From Gammaproteobacteria bacterium (GTDB lineage Bacteria > Pseudomonadota > Gammaproteobacteria > Pseudomonadales > Pseudohongiellaceae), in NCBI GenBank assembly GCA_003556835.1, contig PWQG01000337.1:1-8330 (forward strand): a stretch of DNA of 8,330 bases, given 5' to 3'. The notes under the pieces are model-generated. The model was not told the DNA's origin. It searched no databases and saw only the letters and a program-made list of their open reading frames with translations. The position numbers and the translations under genes are program-made. This document shows, one piece after another, positions 7,363 to 8,330 of the stretch (positions are counted from its first letter, which is position 1; each line of letters begins with the position of its first letter).

Positions 7363-7505
7363 TTGCCGCAGCCCGCCAGGCGTGTCCATCTCGGGCTAGA
7401 CGGTCACCCGTCCGCGCATGTCCATGTTTTCGCTGACTGCCGTCAAGATGACGCCGGGATAATGTAGCAGACTGATGGAACCAGAATGACAGGATGCCCG
7501 GATCC
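7363..7505 (+). other. Intergenic spacer between redox gene and right repeat
   Basis: No gene is visible. It contains two short inverted repeats: GACGG/CCGTC with a TCAC loop near 7400-7413, and CGTCA/TGACG with an AGA loop at about 7441-7453. Neither is followed by a T-run, so I do not call a terminator. It also holds the weak promoter candidate listed separately. An in-frame ATG at 7494 could extend the ATP-grasp protein by 17 residues but has no ribosome site. Confidence 0.5.
7433..7463 (+). promoter_or_regulatory. Possible sigma-70-like promoter for the ATP-grasp gene
   Basis: CTGACT at 7433-7438 (4 of 6 to TTGACA) and GATAAT at 7458-7463 (5 of 6 to TATAAT) are separated by 19 bp, longer than ideal. 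The -10 lies about 82 nt before ATG 7545. It is a weak match and rests on sequence alone. Confidence 0.25.
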
Positions 7506-7615
7506 GTTTCGGGTATTGGTTTCACAGGAGGCGTGATCAATATCATGAATGATCAGGGCAGGCGAAAGAATGTATTTGTACTAGGTTACGACGAGCGCCA
7601 CGGCGGTGATATTCT
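7506..7615 (+). repeat. Right copy of the 110-bp direct repeat (intact context)
   Basis: Partner of 5846-5955, offset 1660 bp, ten mismatches and no gaps. Here the segment continues smoothly into the ATP-grasp coding sequence, so this is the native context and the left copy is the derived fragment. It carries the AGGAGG at 7526-7531 and the ATG at 7545. Confidence 0.95.
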
Positions 7616-8330
7616 GAAGATTCCTGACGCTGACAGGTTCTCCTTTCACCCATTGCTACGATCCGAAGAGTTGGTTCACCAGAAGAACTATGCGATCGAG
7701 GAGAAACTCGCTAAAGCCCGTAAGGTTCTGCGCGATTTTGACGGCCCCGTTGATGCAATCCTATGGCATTGGGATTTCCCGGTCACCTCAATGGCGGCGG
7801 TGCTTTGCGAGGAATTCAATCTGCCGGGGCCATCGCTGGAAGCTATTCTCAAGTGCTCCCACAAGTACTGGAGTCGGGTCATTCAACAGCAGGTCGCACC
7901 GGAACACACGCCGGGCTTCTGTGCTGTCGATCCTTTCGACAAGGATGCCCTCGACGGTATCACCCTCGATTATCCGTTCTGGATCAAACCCATCAAGGGC
8001 TACGGCTCGACGTTGGGTTTCCGCATCAACAATGCGCGTGATTTCCAGCGGGCCATGGAAATTATCCAGAAACGTATACGACGACTTGGGGACCCGTTCA
8101 ATGAGTTCCTGGAGCGAGTAGATCTGCCTGAGGAGGTAAAAGGGGTCACCGGGAATCATCTAATTGCGGAAGGATTCCTGAGCGGTCTGGAAATTGCCCC
8201 GGAAGGCAGCATTCAGAACGGCGTATTTCATGCCCATGGTGTGATCGATATGGTGCGGGATCGGAATCACAAGAGCTTTCTGCGCTACGAATACCCCTCC
8301 TGTGCCCCACGCAAGGTTCAGGCACGCGCC
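7545..8330 (+). CDS. ATP-grasp domain protein, 3'-truncated by window edge
   Basis: The frame is open from ATG 7545 to the window end, giving 262 residues. The N-terminal part has a Rossmann-like start KNVFVLGYDERHG (8-20), then FSFHPLL (32-38) and DGPVDAILWHWDFPVTSMAA (66-85). ATP-grasp features follow: PSLEAILKCSHKYWSR (96-111), the nucleotide-binding Lys region FWIKPIKGYGSTLGFRI (145-161), and LIAEGFLSGLEIAPEG (206-221) with acidic residues of the type that bind ATP or metal. It resembles uncharacterised ATP-grasp carboxylate-amine ligase-like proteins; the substrate cannot be deduced. The metal-binding end of the domain is beyond the edge. AGGAGG ends 13 nt before the ATG, somewhat long. 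In-frame alternatives are GTG 7533, too close to that site, and ATG 7494, which lacks one. The start is supported by the KNVFVLG strand beginning just after it. Confidence 0.8.
   Translation, partial: MNDQGRRKNVFVLGYDERHGGDILKIPDADRFSFHPLLRSEELVHQKNYAIEEKLAKARKVLRDFDGPVDAILWHWDFPVTSMAAVLCEEFNLPGPSLEAILKCSHKYWSRVIQQQVAPEHTPGFCAVDPFDKDALDGITLDYPFWIKPIKGYGSTLGFRINNARDFQRAMEIIQKRIRRLGDPFNEFLERVDLPEEVKGVTGNHLIAEGFLSGLEIAPEGSIQNGVFHAHGVIDMVRDRNHKSFLRYEYPSCAPRKVQARA

Noticed and set aside
7400..7413. Short hairpin GACGG-TCAC-CCGTC after the redox gene
   Set aside because: The stem is only 5 bp and no T-run follows, so it does not support an intrinsic terminator.
7534..7555. TGATCA repeated on both sides of the ATP-grasp start codon, able to form a 6-bp hairpin with the ATG in the loop
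   Set aside because: TGATCA is itself palindromic and AT-rich, and the left copy keeps only GATC, so the pairing is not conserved; probably chance.

Overview
The window looks like chromosomal DNA from a GC-rich proteobacterium, most likely a gammaproteobacterium. This rests on the GC-rich third codon positions, the strong Shine-Dalgarno sites, a periplasmic c-type cytochrome and the trehalose operon; nothing in the sequence fixes a genus. I see no rRNA, tRNA, CRISPR array, transposase or phage gene.

Region 1 (2-4497, + strand) is a trehalose operon. The 3' part of treZ (maltooligosyltrehalose trehalohydrolase, its start beyond the window edge) overlaps the start of a complete treY (maltooligosyltrehalose synthase) by ATGA. 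TreY converts the reducing end of a maltodextrin into a terminal trehalose unit and TreZ releases it, so the pair makes the compatible solute trehalose from glycogen or maltodextrin.

Region 2 (4499-5753, - strand, convergent with treY) reads from right to left: a small periplasmic c-type cytochrome with one CNSCH heme site, a 33-residue single-pass membrane protein, a DUF1269-type glycine-rich membrane protein, and the first ~46 codons of a ZIP metal transporter. The ZIP homology stops within a few bases of the treY stop codon and its expected start codon reads ATC, so it is a broken remnant at what looks like a rearrangement junction.

Region 3 (5846-8330, + strand) is the most unusual part. 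A 110-bp segment occurs twice in direct orientation (5846-5955 and 7506-7615, 100/110 identical, offset exactly 1660). The right copy is the translation start region and first ~24 codons of an ATP-grasp protein that runs off the window. The left copy is cut from the rest of that gene and fused to about 41 unrelated codons. The resulting 65-codon ORF ends in an ATGA overlap with a gene for a secreted CPHC thioredoxin-fold protein fused to a CcdA/DsbD-like membrane domain. The redox gene therefore sits between two copies of the ATP-grasp start region and appears translationally coupled to the left one.

Regions 2 and 3 are divergent from the 5754-5884 gap. A c-type cytochrome facing a thiol-redox membrane protein suggests envelope redox work, but a direct functional link is inference.
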